Position numbers and translations under genes: made by a program. The notes under the pieces are model-generated. The model did no database searches, was not told the origin of the DNA, and saw nothing but the letters and a program-made list of their open reading frames with translations. Below, piece by piece: positions 40,697 to 49,606 of a DNA stretch of 64,000 bases (positions are counted from its first letter, which is position 1; the number at the start of each line of letters is the position of its first letter). Location of the stretch: the NCBI GenBank assembly GCA_016927115.1, contig JAFGNH010000012.1, forward strand, positions 28,403 through 92,402, in the 5' to 3' direction. This stretch comes from Anaerolineales bacterium. GTDB lineage: Bacteria > Chloroflexota > Anaerolineae > Anaerolineales > E44-bin32.

Positions 40697-41175
40697 AGAC
40701 CCTGCCTGTGAAGAATCCGGGAAGCAAACAAGTATTATATCAAAAAGACCGTGGCGACTGGCAGCCTGTGTGTTTCTGTGTGACAGAATCGCAGTGGTCT
40801 TTCTACTTTATCCGATCTTCGGACTGGCTGGTGAGCTGTTCTCCAGATTGTTTTTATGGTTTTTAAATCGGTGATACATCCTGCTGTAAAATCGTCAGAA
40901 CCCGGTAGCGTAATTTTTTCTGGATTAAGTCGCTTTTCTTCCGGCAGATCGCCGATACAGTGGAAAGGACCGGGTATTTCTGTGCTGGTAAGGCTGGCTG
41001 GAAGTTTTTACGCCCTTCTGTGAAAAAATCGGGGTTTTACCATGGCGAGTGTTTTGGTATTGGGGAAGTACAAAATGTGGAAAAGGAGAAATGAATTCCG
41101 GCAGTGCTTTCGGAATTGGTTTTAAGGGAGGAATTGAAGGTTCCTTGATAGACTCCCGGATTCAATCGGCAGAGT

Positions 41176-41850
41176 CTACTCCTGTTCGCCGGGGGAGAGA
41201 TCGATATCTTTACTGCACCAGGGGCAGCGGGTATCCCCGGCTTTGATCACAGCGTCGCAGTGCGGACAGTGAACGCGTTCCTCAGGCGGGAGAATCCCCC
41301 CCTCCATTTCCGCTGCCAGCTGGACAAGTTCCGATGCGGACATTATCGAGGATTTTGAGCCGCGCATGATCGGTGTTCCGCCCAGACGGATGCCTGTGCT
41401 GTCTTCTTCAATGAGATAACCTCGGTCTCGCATCGATTGGGCAAGCGCATCCGCTTTACTGATTTGATCATCTATTGGCAGAGGCAGCGGTGACGGCGAT
41501 TTTGCTGCTTCAGGATTCTGTGGCATCTTCTCCGGCAGGGAATCGCCTGCTGAGCTCAAACCGGACTCTGGACGAGGTTCAATTTCCGAGTTTTTCTCTG
41601 AAGCTGGTTGTACGGTTTTTTGCTCTGAGGTTGTTTTCAGGATGTTGCGTGCTTCCTCGGGGAGCTCCTCAAGCAGGGTGCTCCAGTGCTCTTCTCTATC
41701 TCCCGTGCTGTGCGAGAGGATGCGCTGCATGCGCTGCAGCGGGGAGGATGTATCGCTGGGATTACGGCGCTGATCGGATTCCCCTGCTGCGCCTGCAACC
41801 TCACGATTGCTTTTTATGGAGGGAGTGCGTTTTACAGATTCATCTTCCAT
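41176..41850 (-). CDS. Hypothetical low-complexity protein with C-terminal zinc ribbon
   Basis: Pro/Ser/Glu-rich; C-terminal CPHCDAVIKAGDTRCPWCSKDI. Confidence 0.65.
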   Translation of the reverse strand: MEDESVKRTPSIKSNREVAGAAGESDQRRNPSDTSSPLQRMQRILSHSTGDREEHWSTLLEELPEEARNILKTTSEQKTVQPASEKNSEIEPRPESGLSSAGDSLPEKMPQNPEAAKSPSPLPLPIDDQISKADALAQSMRDRGYLIEEDSTGIRLGGTPIMRGSKSSIMSASELVQLAAEMEGGILPPEERVHCPHCDAVIKAGDTRCPWCSKDIDLSPGEQE

Positions 41851-42043
41851 CAGTCTGGCACCTTTTCAGGTTATATCTCCGGCAGGAAAAAAACGGTGGT
41901 TCCCGATCTGCGATACTTTCAATTTCCGCACACTTTCTGTTATGTTGTTGATTGGACATGCGGTTTATGCATGAGCTTTTGAGTTGTTGTTTGTTCCAGT
42001 TTTATTTTTCGATCATACCATCTTTGGGGTATGGCTGTCAGTA

Positions 42044-43591
42044 TTATGGCTGGTTTTCAGCATTCTCCGGTGCAGAGTCTGCAGCGTTGTCCTGAATGGG
42101 GGGTGTCCGGTGTTCATTTTGTGCAGTATGTACAGGGTTTTCGGGTGGTGGGGGTGGCAGTATAGGGCCCTGATCCTCCACCTGATGGACAGTTTTGACT
42201 GTGGAAGAGCGGTTTGCCAGGTGGAACAGTTCGGCATAACCACGATTCCGCCAGTCGAAGACCGTCAGATCCTGGGGTGGTGATGAGGCAAGGAACAATG
42301 TGGAAAGTACGTAAAAAGCGTCGGCCGGCGGAGAGAATCGGTTGCTCCGCTCTAACAGGATTAGCAGGGGAATGCCGAATCCAATGGATGCAGTAATTAT
42401 TATCAGGAAGCTGCCAAGAAATAGATTGCCGATTTTTGCAGGAATACCTGAAATCAGCAGGAGCAGTATCAAAAGAAGGCTGCTTCCGGCAGAATACAGA
42501 AAGCCTCTTGAGCGCTGGGTTTTCTCTGCATCACTCTGTGCTGTGGCACGTTTTCGACATTGTGAGCAAAGAGGGATTCGGATGGGTGTGGGCACCCGCT
42601 GGGAACTGTCTTTTGCGTCGGGCAGGAAGGCGGTCAGAGAAAGGGATGAGCTGGCAGGGGAGGCCAGACAGTGAGAACATACCTTATAAGGGAATTTGAT
42701 CTGAGAACCGGATAGAACCACCCGGTAGCGAATTCCAGGTTCCGGTTCGTGGGAATGCAGTTTTTCAATGTTTCTTATTTCTTCTGCTGGTGCTTCCGGC
42801 TTTTCCGGGATCTGAATGGGCTTATCCTGCTGTGCCCCTTCCTGTGAAACCCTCATGCTGTGGGGAATGAAAACAGGAGCACGTTCAAGATCGGATTTTG
42901 CCTTCTCCGGCCGCAAAGCCGATACCGGTTTCTCTGAGAAAGCCTGCGCAGGTTTCGGAGGGACAGGGGCCGAGGTTTTGACTGCCCCGGTTTCTCTCGG
43001 TTCAGGGGTTCTGCCTTCATTTGAGAGCAGGAGATCAGGTGTTGGTAATGGTTCTTCCTTCCATAATGCAGAAAAACCGAGACCTGAGCCGGCTTTCCCG
43101 GCGTCCGGTTCTTTTGTTCTTTTCGGGCTGCTCTGACCCGCAGCTGGAGGTTGTTCTTCCTTCCTGAACGGCTCAGCCGGAGATTCGGCTGCCGGTTGTA
43201 CGATTTCTCTTAAAGGAGGTGCAGCTTCCGCTTGTTCCTCCGAGATCTGTCGGGCGCGCGCCGGCTCGTATGTCAATATCTCTTTTTCTTCGGTTTTTTC
43301 AACGGCTGGCGTAGGGCGTTCCAATTCGGCTATCTGCTGAACGGCAGCAAGGATAATCCATTGTTTGAGTGCTATTTCGCGTGTTTCGGAATAATCCGGG
43401 TGGATTTTTCCATAAAGAACATGTTCCCCATCTTCTGCGAGGATAAAGGCTGAATGGCAGTTTGAACATTCGATGTAGTCCGGAAAATTTGCTACATGGA
43501 TGACCTGAAGAGAGGGATGTCCACAGATGGCACAGAGGTTCCCTGTTGAAATGTTTTCGGATAGAGTTTCGATTGGTTTATAGGTCATCAT
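42044..43591 (-). CDS. Hypothetical protein: N-terminal Cys-pair domain, disordered linker, C-terminal TM segments
   Basis: CAICGHPSLQVIHVANFPDYIECSNCHSAFIL at the N-terminus, long Pro/Glu/Lys linker, second Cys-pair region (CSHCLASPAS..CSQCRKRA), hydrophobic helices. Start probably MMTYKPIETL. Confidence 0.65.
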   Translation of the reverse strand: MMTYKPIETLSENISTGNLCAICGHPSLQVIHVANFPDYIECSNCHSAFILAEDGEHVLYGKIHPDYSETREIALKQWIILAAVQQIAELERPTPAVEKTEEKEILTYEPARARQISEEQAEAAPPLREIVQPAAESPAEPFRKEEQPPAAGQSSPKRTKEPDAGKAGSGLGFSALWKEEPLPTPDLLLSNEGRTPEPRETGAVKTSAPVPPKPAQAFSEKPVSALRPEKAKSDLERAPVFIPHSMRVSQEGAQQDKPIQIPEKPEAPAEEIRNIEKLHSHEPEPGIRYRVVLSGSQIKFPYKVCSHCLASPASSSLSLTAFLPDAKDSSQRVPTPIRIPLCSQCRKRATAQSDAEKTQRSRGFLYSAGSSLLLILLLLISGIPAKIGNLFLGSFLIIITASIGFGIPLLILLERSNRFSPPADAFYVLSTLFLASSPPQDLTVFDWRNRGYAELFHLANRSSTVKTVHQVEDQGPILPPPPPENPVHTAQNEHRTPPIQDNAADSAPENAENQP

Positions 43592-43817
43592 ATTATCTCG
43601 GGTGTTGTGTGTGTCTAAGCATAATCTAGCACAAGCGGCCATGCTTGGCAAAGAGGTGCTTTGGTACTGTAGTACCGCGGACTGCTTATGATAGTACTAA
43701 TATTATGATTATACAGATAAAGATAATCCGTAATTATTCTTCCCTTAACCTCGATTTAACCTTGGCCCTGCCGCATCCGATTACACTTTCAACATCTTTA
43801 TAAAAAGGAGCAAACCC

Positions 43818-44312
43818 ATGGGAAGAAAAGCTGCTGCATTAATTACAGCTGCATTGACCATTTTTGTGCTCGGCGCCGGAGTGTTGGTGGCAATAAGGTT
43901 TACTGATCCTATCAAGGTCCAGGCGGCCGATGCGGCTGCGGCTGAACAAAGTATACTGGAATCTCAACTGGAGACACTGTTGTCGAGAGAGATGCAGTAT
44001 CAGGCTTCGATGGATACAGCCAATCAGAGGATAGCAGAGGCCAACTCAAGAATCGCCGCGCTTCAGCAAGAAAAGAAAACGCTGGAGGAACAGAATGGCC
44101 TTCTGTTGGAGCGAGAAGATGCTTTCAGTCTGGCGATTGCAGAGGCCAATGCCCTGCTGGCTGAACTGGCGGCAATCCCCGAGGTTATTATTGTTCCTTC
44201 TTCGCCCAGTTCCTCTTCCGGATCGGATGCCTCCTCTACTTCTGACCACGATCGTGAGGATGAAAATCATGAAGAAGATCACGACGATGACGGGGAACAC
44301 GACGATGACTGA
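43818..44312 (+). CDS. Membrane-anchored or secreted coiled-coil protein with Asp/Glu/His-rich C-terminal tail
   Basis: N-terminal TM (AALITAALTIFVLGAGVLVAIRF), coiled coil, tail SDHDREDENHEEDHDDDGEHDDD. Confidence 0.75.
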   Translation: MGRKAAALITAALTIFVLGAGVLVAIRFTDPIKVQAADAAAAEQSILESQLETLLSREMQYQASMDTANQRIAEANSRIAALQQEKKTLEEQNGLLLEREDAFSLAIAEANALLAELAAIPEVIIVPSSPSSSSGSDASSTSDHDREDENHEEDHDDDGEHDDD

Positions 44313-44667
44313 GAATGGAAAATCATCCCTGAAACCAATGCTGGCTGTTGTTACACTCGGAACCACGCTTGGCGGGTGGGGGCTGCTCGCGAAGAACCAA
44401 ATGGATAAGGCTGCCGTTTCGATGGAATCCCTGCCGACTACTTCTGTTTCTGAAACCCAGCTCCTTACGGAAAATCTGCCCCCGATTCCCACAGTAGCAG
44501 CACTGATTGAGTATGCTGCTGCTGATCAAAGCGAAATCAGCCTGGATATGGAACCAGTCCCGGTGGTGGTTGATCCGGGTCCGCGCCAGCAAGTATTTCA
44601 GCAGGCACCTGCAAGTTCATCTCCGCAGCCAAGGCAGCCGGTGACATCGTCCGGCTCTTCGAATTGA
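44305..44667 (+). CDS. Small TM-anchored Pro/Ser-rich protein of unknown function
   Basis: ATGACTGA overlap with the preceding stop suggests translational coupling. N-terminal hydrophobic MLAVVTLGTTLGGWGLLA. The longer upstream extension to 44095 lies over the preceding gene and is not favoured. Confidence 0.6.
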   Translation: MTENGKSSLKPMLAVVTLGTTLGGWGLLAKNQMDKAAVSMESLPTTSVSETQLLTENLPPIPTVAALIEYAAADQSEISLDMEPVPVVVDPGPRQQVFQQAPASSSPQPRQPVTSSGSSN

Positions 44668-44678
44668 ACTGCTGATCG

Positions 44679-45734
44679 ATGGAGCACATGCTGGCTGATC
44701 CGGGTTTAAAAGATCCATCTTTTCACCACATATCGTTCCGTGCGATGGGTTGTCGTATGGACGCATGGGTGGTTACTGGGGAAGACAGGATAGCATCCGA
44801 GCGGTTAAATCTGGTCAGGTTTTGGATGGATCTGGTTGATAAGACACTCTCCCGATTCAACCCGGAAAGCGAACTGAGCAGGCTAAACGAATACACGGTT
44901 ATACCTCCAGTTGTAAGCCGGCTCCTCTGGGATGCTCTGGATTGGGCATTGACAGCAGCGGAGATAACGGATCGATTGTACGATCCGACTGTCCTGAATG
45001 CTCTGCTCGATGCAGGGTATGATCGCGATTTTTCCGAACTGCAGCAGGAACAATCCGGTCTGCCGGTACTATCGATGCTTCCTGATCCATTCATGCTCCA
45101 CAATGAACCAGGGCGAGGCAGTGAAGTGGGAGGGTGGCGCCTGGTTGAACGCGATCCGGTCGACCGGACCGTTGCGCTGCCTTCAATCCTGAAACTCGAT
45201 CTGGGCGGCACAGCCAAAGGTTGGGCGGCGGATCGCGCATTACAGATGCTCGCACCGCTGGGCCCATCACTGGTCAATGCCGGCGGCGATGTGGCTGTGA
45301 GTGGATCCTACCCCGACGATACGGGGTGGAAAATAGGAATCCGGGTGCCGTATGGTTATCCGGGAAGCGATCACATGAAGGGCCCGCTGGCGGTGCTGCA
45401 AACAGGAACCTGTGGCATAGCGACCTCTGGTATAGATTACCGCTGGTGGAATCACAAGGGCAGCCGAAACCACCACTTGATTGATCCTTCAACACAGCAG
45501 CCGGCGGTCACAGACCTGTTGTCGGCCTCTGTTATTGCTCCGGATGTTGCCCGGGCAGATCTGTTTGCCTCGGTTGTGATGATTCTTGGTATGGAGCAGG
45601 GGGCTGCCTTCCTGGAGGCACATACTGATTTCGAAGGGCTGCTGGTAGGCATGGACGGAACCTGCTGGCAATCCTCCGGGCTGCATTCCATATTGTATGA
45701 GCCTGTCCGGGAACTGGCAAAGGAGAAGGTATGA
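44679..45734 (+). CDS. apbE: FAD:protein FMN transferase (ApbE family)
   Basis: FRAMGCRMDAWV, VDKTLSRFNPESELSRLN, LDLGGTAKGWAADRALQML, LVNAGGDVAVSG, RNHHLIDPSTQQPA. Confidence 0.93.
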   Translation: MEHMLADPGLKDPSFHHISFRAMGCRMDAWVVTGEDRIASERLNLVRFWMDLVDKTLSRFNPESELSRLNEYTVIPPVVSRLLWDALDWALTAAEITDRLYDPTVLNALLDAGYDRDFSELQQEQSGLPVLSMLPDPFMLHNEPGRGSEVGGWRLVERDPVDRTVALPSILKLDLGGTAKGWAADRALQMLAPLGPSLVNAGGDVAVSGSYPDDTGWKIGIRVPYGYPGSDHMKGPLAVLQTGTCGIATSGIDYRWWNHKGSRNHHLIDPSTQQPAVTDLLSASVIAPDVARADLFASVVMILGMEQGAAFLEAHTDFEGLLVGMDGTCWQSSGLHSILYEPVRELAKEKV

Positions 45735-46441
45735 AACGAATGGAATGGGATACGGCTGTCTGGACCGCTCTTGGAGGTCTTATAGGCACTACCGCAGCGA
45801 TTTTCCTCCTGCCGGTTTGGATCCCGGGATTGACGGCTTCGATTCTGGATGAGACTGTTTACTGGCTGCTTGCCAGGGTGGGCGGGTTCATATCGTACGG
45901 CCTGCTGTGGCTTTCAGTGGTTTTCGGCCTGCTGCTTTCAAGCCGTACAGCCCAAATATGGCCGGGTATGCGCAGGGCTAATGTTTTCCATCAGGATATC
46001 AGCTTGCTGGCTTTGATATATATCTTCTCACATGCATTGATCCTGATGGGTGACCGGTATATTGGTTTTTCCGTGTTTTCGCTGCTTATTCCTTTTGGTT
46101 CACCTTATAAGCCTGTGGCTGTAGGCCTTGGGCAGGCAGGTGCCTGGCTTACGGTACTGATTACATTGAGCCATGTTCTCCGAAAGCGAATAGGAACCCG
46201 GATATGGCGCAGTATACATTATCTGACTTTTCCCGTTTACCTTCTTGTGCTTATACATGCATTGCTGGCAGGAACTGACAGCCAGACCCCCTGGGCACTC
46301 GGGATTTACATCAGCACAGCGGTAATAACGTATACTTTAACCGTGTATCGTGTGCTTGTAAAAGTGAAGGCTAAAACTGGAAAGCAATATGGATCAAACC
46401 GGAAAGCCCAAACGGGGCAAACTTCTGCTGGTAGAGGATGA
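45731..46441 (+). CDS. Ferric reductase-like transmembrane protein (putative b-type cytochrome)
   Basis: Multiple TM helices with conserved His (NVFHQDISLLALIYIFSHALIL; RSIHYLTFPVYLLVLIHALLAG). 4-bp overlap with apbE. Confidence 0.85.
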   Translation: MKRMEWDTAVWTALGGLIGTTAAIFLLPVWIPGLTASILDETVYWLLARVGGFISYGLLWLSVVFGLLLSSRTAQIWPGMRRANVFHQDISLLALIYIFSHALILMGDRYIGFSVFSLLIPFGSPYKPVAVGLGQAGAWLTVLITLSHVLRKRIGTRIWRSIHYLTFPVYLLVLIHALLAGTDSQTPWALGIYISTAVITYTLTVYRVLVKVKAKTGKQYGSNRKAQTGQTSAGRG

Positions 46442-47108
46442 TGAGAGAATTGCTGAACCCCTTATCTTCGGCCTTGAAGCAGCAGGTTATCAGGTCCTGC
46501 ATTCTGGAGATGGTAAGGAAGGGCTCTCCCTGGCACTGTCCGCTGAGCCTTCACTTATCCTGCTGGATGTCATGCTTCCGGGGATGGATGGATTCGAGAT
46601 CTGCAGAAACCTGCGAAGTGTTTCATCCGTTCCGATTATCATTTTAACGGCAAAAGGGCAGGAAATGGAAAAGGTGATGGGGCTTGAACTTGGAGCGGAT
46701 GATTACATTGTCAAACCGTTCAGCTTTCGTGAGCTGCTTGCGCGAGTCACTGCTGTCTTGCGCAGACGCGAACTCGACCTGGGGACCAGAAGCACCTCTT
46801 CCCGACTTCGTGCCGGAGTAATAACAATTGACCAGGCTTCCCGGCGGGTTTTTCGGGATGAACAGGAAATCGATGTTACCCAGCGTGAGTTTGAGCTTCT
46901 CCATGTTTTAATGGCAAATGCAGAAAATGCGCTTTCGCGACAGAATTTGCTTGATGCGGTGTGGGGAGAAGAATGGATCGGCGACAGCCGCACGCTGGAT
47001 GTCCACATACGATGGCTGCGGGAAAAAGTAGAAGAGGATCCTTCCACTCCGCAGTATATAGAAACAGTGCGAGGATATGGCTATCGGTTTGCAAAATCAC
47101 TCCAGTAA
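46389..47108 (+). CDS. OmpR-family response regulator
   Basis: LLLVEDDERIAEPLIFGLE, LILLDVMLPGMDGFEICRNLR, GADDYIVKPFSFRELLARV, output domain ending VRGYGYRFAKSL. Confidence 0.95.
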   Translation: MDQTGKPKRGKLLLVEDDERIAEPLIFGLEAAGYQVLHSGDGKEGLSLALSAEPSLILLDVMLPGMDGFEICRNLRSVSSVPIIILTAKGQEMEKVMGLELGADDYIVKPFSFRELLARVTAVLRRRELDLGTRSTSSRLRAGVITIDQASRRVFRDEQEIDVTQREFELLHVLMANAENALSRQNLLDAVWGEEWIGDSRTLDVHIRWLREKVEEDPSTPQYIETVRGYGYRFAKSLQ

Positions 47109-48651
47109 TCAACCTTCTGCTGACAGGCCCCGCCGAAGGACATTCAGTCTTCGGGCGCTGCTCCCACTGACTTATCTGGCGCTTGTCGGTTTCAGTGTCG
47201 GAGGGCTGATCCTGTGGGCGGGACTTCGTATTCAGTCTGATCAGATCACTCAGATAGGAAGTGATCTGGAGCTTCAGGCACGTTTGATTGCGGATGGAGT
47301 GGAAGACCCGCTGGTGCGTTGGGAAGAGCTGTATATCGATCACCTCGAACACGATTATGAGGATAATGAGGATGACGATGAGGACGAACTGGAAGCAGGG
47401 CATGAGGGAAGATACGTGCCTTCGGGGCAGTCCATCACGCTGGAACCGGCACTGATACGGCTGATTACAGCCGCAGCTGAAAATACCGGCGGCGTGGTTA
47501 CGCTGACAGATGCCGAGCTTAATGTCCTCTATAGCTCTGATGGTTCAGAGACTGCAACCGTACTGGCCTTGACGCCCGAATTTACCACACAGGTACATGA
47601 TATCCGCCGTACAGACCATTCCCTTGAACAAAGGTTGTTTGTAACAGAACCGGTTGTCAAGCCGGGTGGAACCCTTTCGGGGTATGTCCAGCTTTCCATT
47701 CCCATGTCTATAGTTGCACGCAAGAGTATTCGGACATGGTCCGGCTTGCTGCTTTCCGGCGGTTTGATCTTTCTCCTGACCGTAATAATCAGCCTTGCAC
47801 TGGCCCATTTCATCCTGAAGCCCATCACCACGCTTACGAAAGGATCTGCCGCCATCGCGGCTGGAGACCTTTCACACCATGTGCCCCCATCGGGGCCGGA
47901 AGAACTGCGGCGGCTGGGTGATGGTTTTAACCTGATGACATCCCGTCTGCGGGACCTTCTTGCCAGGCAGCGTGATTTTGTAGCCCATGCTGCACATGAA
48001 CTGCGGACTCCGCTCACGGCTTTGAGCCTGCGGTTGGAGCTTGTACAGTCCCATGGGAGTTCTGATCCCGAATTTGCAGCCCGCTACCTTGTTCAGATGT
48101 CGGATGAGATCGAGCATCTTCGGCGCCTGAGTGACCAGCTGCTGGCTCTGACTTCTCTGGATTCTGATGAAAATCCGACACGACGTTTGCTCGATCTTTC
48201 TCCAATGCTGTATCGTCTGGCTGATGATTTCAGTACGCTTGTGCAGCAATCGGGCCAGAGCTTGTACATCGAGATACCGACGCATCTTCCTTTAATTTTT
48301 GCTAACGAAGATCAGATCAAAGCTGCTGTGCGGAATTTGCTTGAAAATGCCCTGAAGTATACGGACTCTGGTGGAAGTATTATTCTCAAGGCTGATTCCG
48401 AAGGGGATGTTCTGGAAATTTGCGTTTCAGATACCGGTCAGGGAATCCCCGGTCACGCATTTCCGCGCCTGTTTGACCGGTTCTACAGAGTTGATCCTGC
48501 AAGAGAAAGGCAGAATGGTGGCGCCGGCCTGGGGCTGGCACTGGTTAAGGAAATTGTAGAGACGCATGGAGGGCAGGTCCTGGTGGAAAGCGAACCAGGT
48601 ATCGGCAGCAGGTTTTTAATTCATCTTCCGGTATTTACCCCCACAAGGTAG
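47077..48651 (+). CDS. HAMP-domain sensor histidine kinase with acidic extracytoplasmic loop
   Basis: Two TM segments flanking a sensor with EDNEDDDEDELEAGHE; HAMP; H-box FVAHAAHELRTPLTALSLRLELVQ; N-box NLLENALKYT; G boxes DTGQGIP and GAGLGLALVKEIVETHGG. Confidence 0.95.
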   Translation: MAIGLQNHSSNQPSADRPRRRTFSLRALLPLTYLALVGFSVGGLILWAGLRIQSDQITQIGSDLELQARLIADGVEDPLVRWEELYIDHLEHDYEDNEDDDEDELEAGHEGRYVPSGQSITLEPALIRLITAAAENTGGVVTLTDAELNVLYSSDGSETATVLALTPEFTTQVHDIRRTDHSLEQRLFVTEPVVKPGGTLSGYVQLSIPMSIVARKSIRTWSGLLLSGGLIFLLTVIISLALAHFILKPITTLTKGSAAIAAGDLSHHVPPSGPEELRRLGDGFNLMTSRLRDLLARQRDFVAHAAHELRTPLTALSLRLELVQSHGSSDPEFAARYLVQMSDEIEHLRRLSDQLLALTSLDSDENPTRRLLDLSPMLYRLADDFSTLVQQSGQSLYIEIPTHLPLIFANEDQIKAAVRNLLENALKYTDSGGSIILKADSEGDVLEICVSDTGQGIPGHAFPRLFDRFYRVDPARERQNGGAGLGLALVKEIVETHGGQVLVESEPGIGSRFLIHLPVFTPTR

Positions 48652-48884
48652 AAAGCATGATCCCAAATTGAAAAGTTTTAGATCGACTCAGCCGGGGAAG
48701 AGTATCGGTGGCAGGTCTCGCCTGCACAGGAAGAATGGAATACGGGTATTTCCAGATTCTCCGGGTGTGGGGAAGCCAGGATCAGGCTTGTTGGATACGT
48801 GCATAAACGCTGCGTAAGAATTCCTTACAGCAAGCTTTCAGTAGCAACCGTAGATTTATTTCCTGTGTTTTAATGGGAATATAC

Positions 48885-49155
48885 AACAGAGTAGGGGCAA
48901 CCTCTACCCTGTTTCCACTCAAGACTAGGCCGCGGAAGCGGCTTATGTCTTTTAAGCCTGCACCTGGCTGCTGGGTCGGCAGCGGTTGCCCTTTTGTACT
49001 TAACATACTACACCGTCCGGAAGTGTATTTCAAGTGATTTGGTTTTTCAACGGCCATTCCGGGTGCACATGCGGCGATCACCGGCAGGGAAGCCCATACT
49101 CGATTGATTTGTCGGAGAAAGCAAGAACCTCAACGGAATGGCCGTTGAGGTTCTT
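48885..49155. other. Structured intergenic region, possible noncoding or regulatory RNA
   Basis: Several perfect or near-perfect inverted repeats: aacagagtagggg/cctctaccctgtt; aagac..gccgc-ggaa-gcggc..gtctt; 14-bp aagaacctcaacgg/ccgttgaggttctt; 14-bp caacggccattccg (49048) / cggaatggccgttg (49134). No credible ORF. Confidence 0.45.
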
Positions 49156-49606
49156 TACATTTTGTCAGCATTTCTGACCCCCTTCCCCCTGGAATGGCTG
49201 ACAATTCCCTGTCGATTGGCATTCCCCCTTCTGGTTTCCCTGAGACCTCGGCCCGCTTTCGAAAAAGCGGGATGATATTCAATAAACCCAACTACTGGCG
49301 AAAAGAAACAAGCAGTTTTTCTATAGCATGAATAACCGATACTTAACAATAGAAAATGGTTTTTACCAGTGAGAATAGCCTGCTCGGTTGTTCTGCTCCC
49401 CCGAAAGGGTTGGTCGCTGTCCTTATTTTTTTCCCATATTGGAAAAATCCAGGATTCACCGATTTCCCTTGGCGACTGGATTTACATTACACCTGCCAGG
49501 AGATTGAATCAATAAAGTAAACATAAAATGCGTATATACCTGTCTCACTGTCTGAATTCTGTGGTTCCAGGGTGAATCCCTGAGGTGATCGGGGTATACT
49601 GTTTTT

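Noticed and set aside
44095-44304. Upstream extension of the 190-aa ORF
   Set aside because: Overlaps the well-supported preceding coding frame; ATG 44305 with ATGACTGA coupling is a better start.
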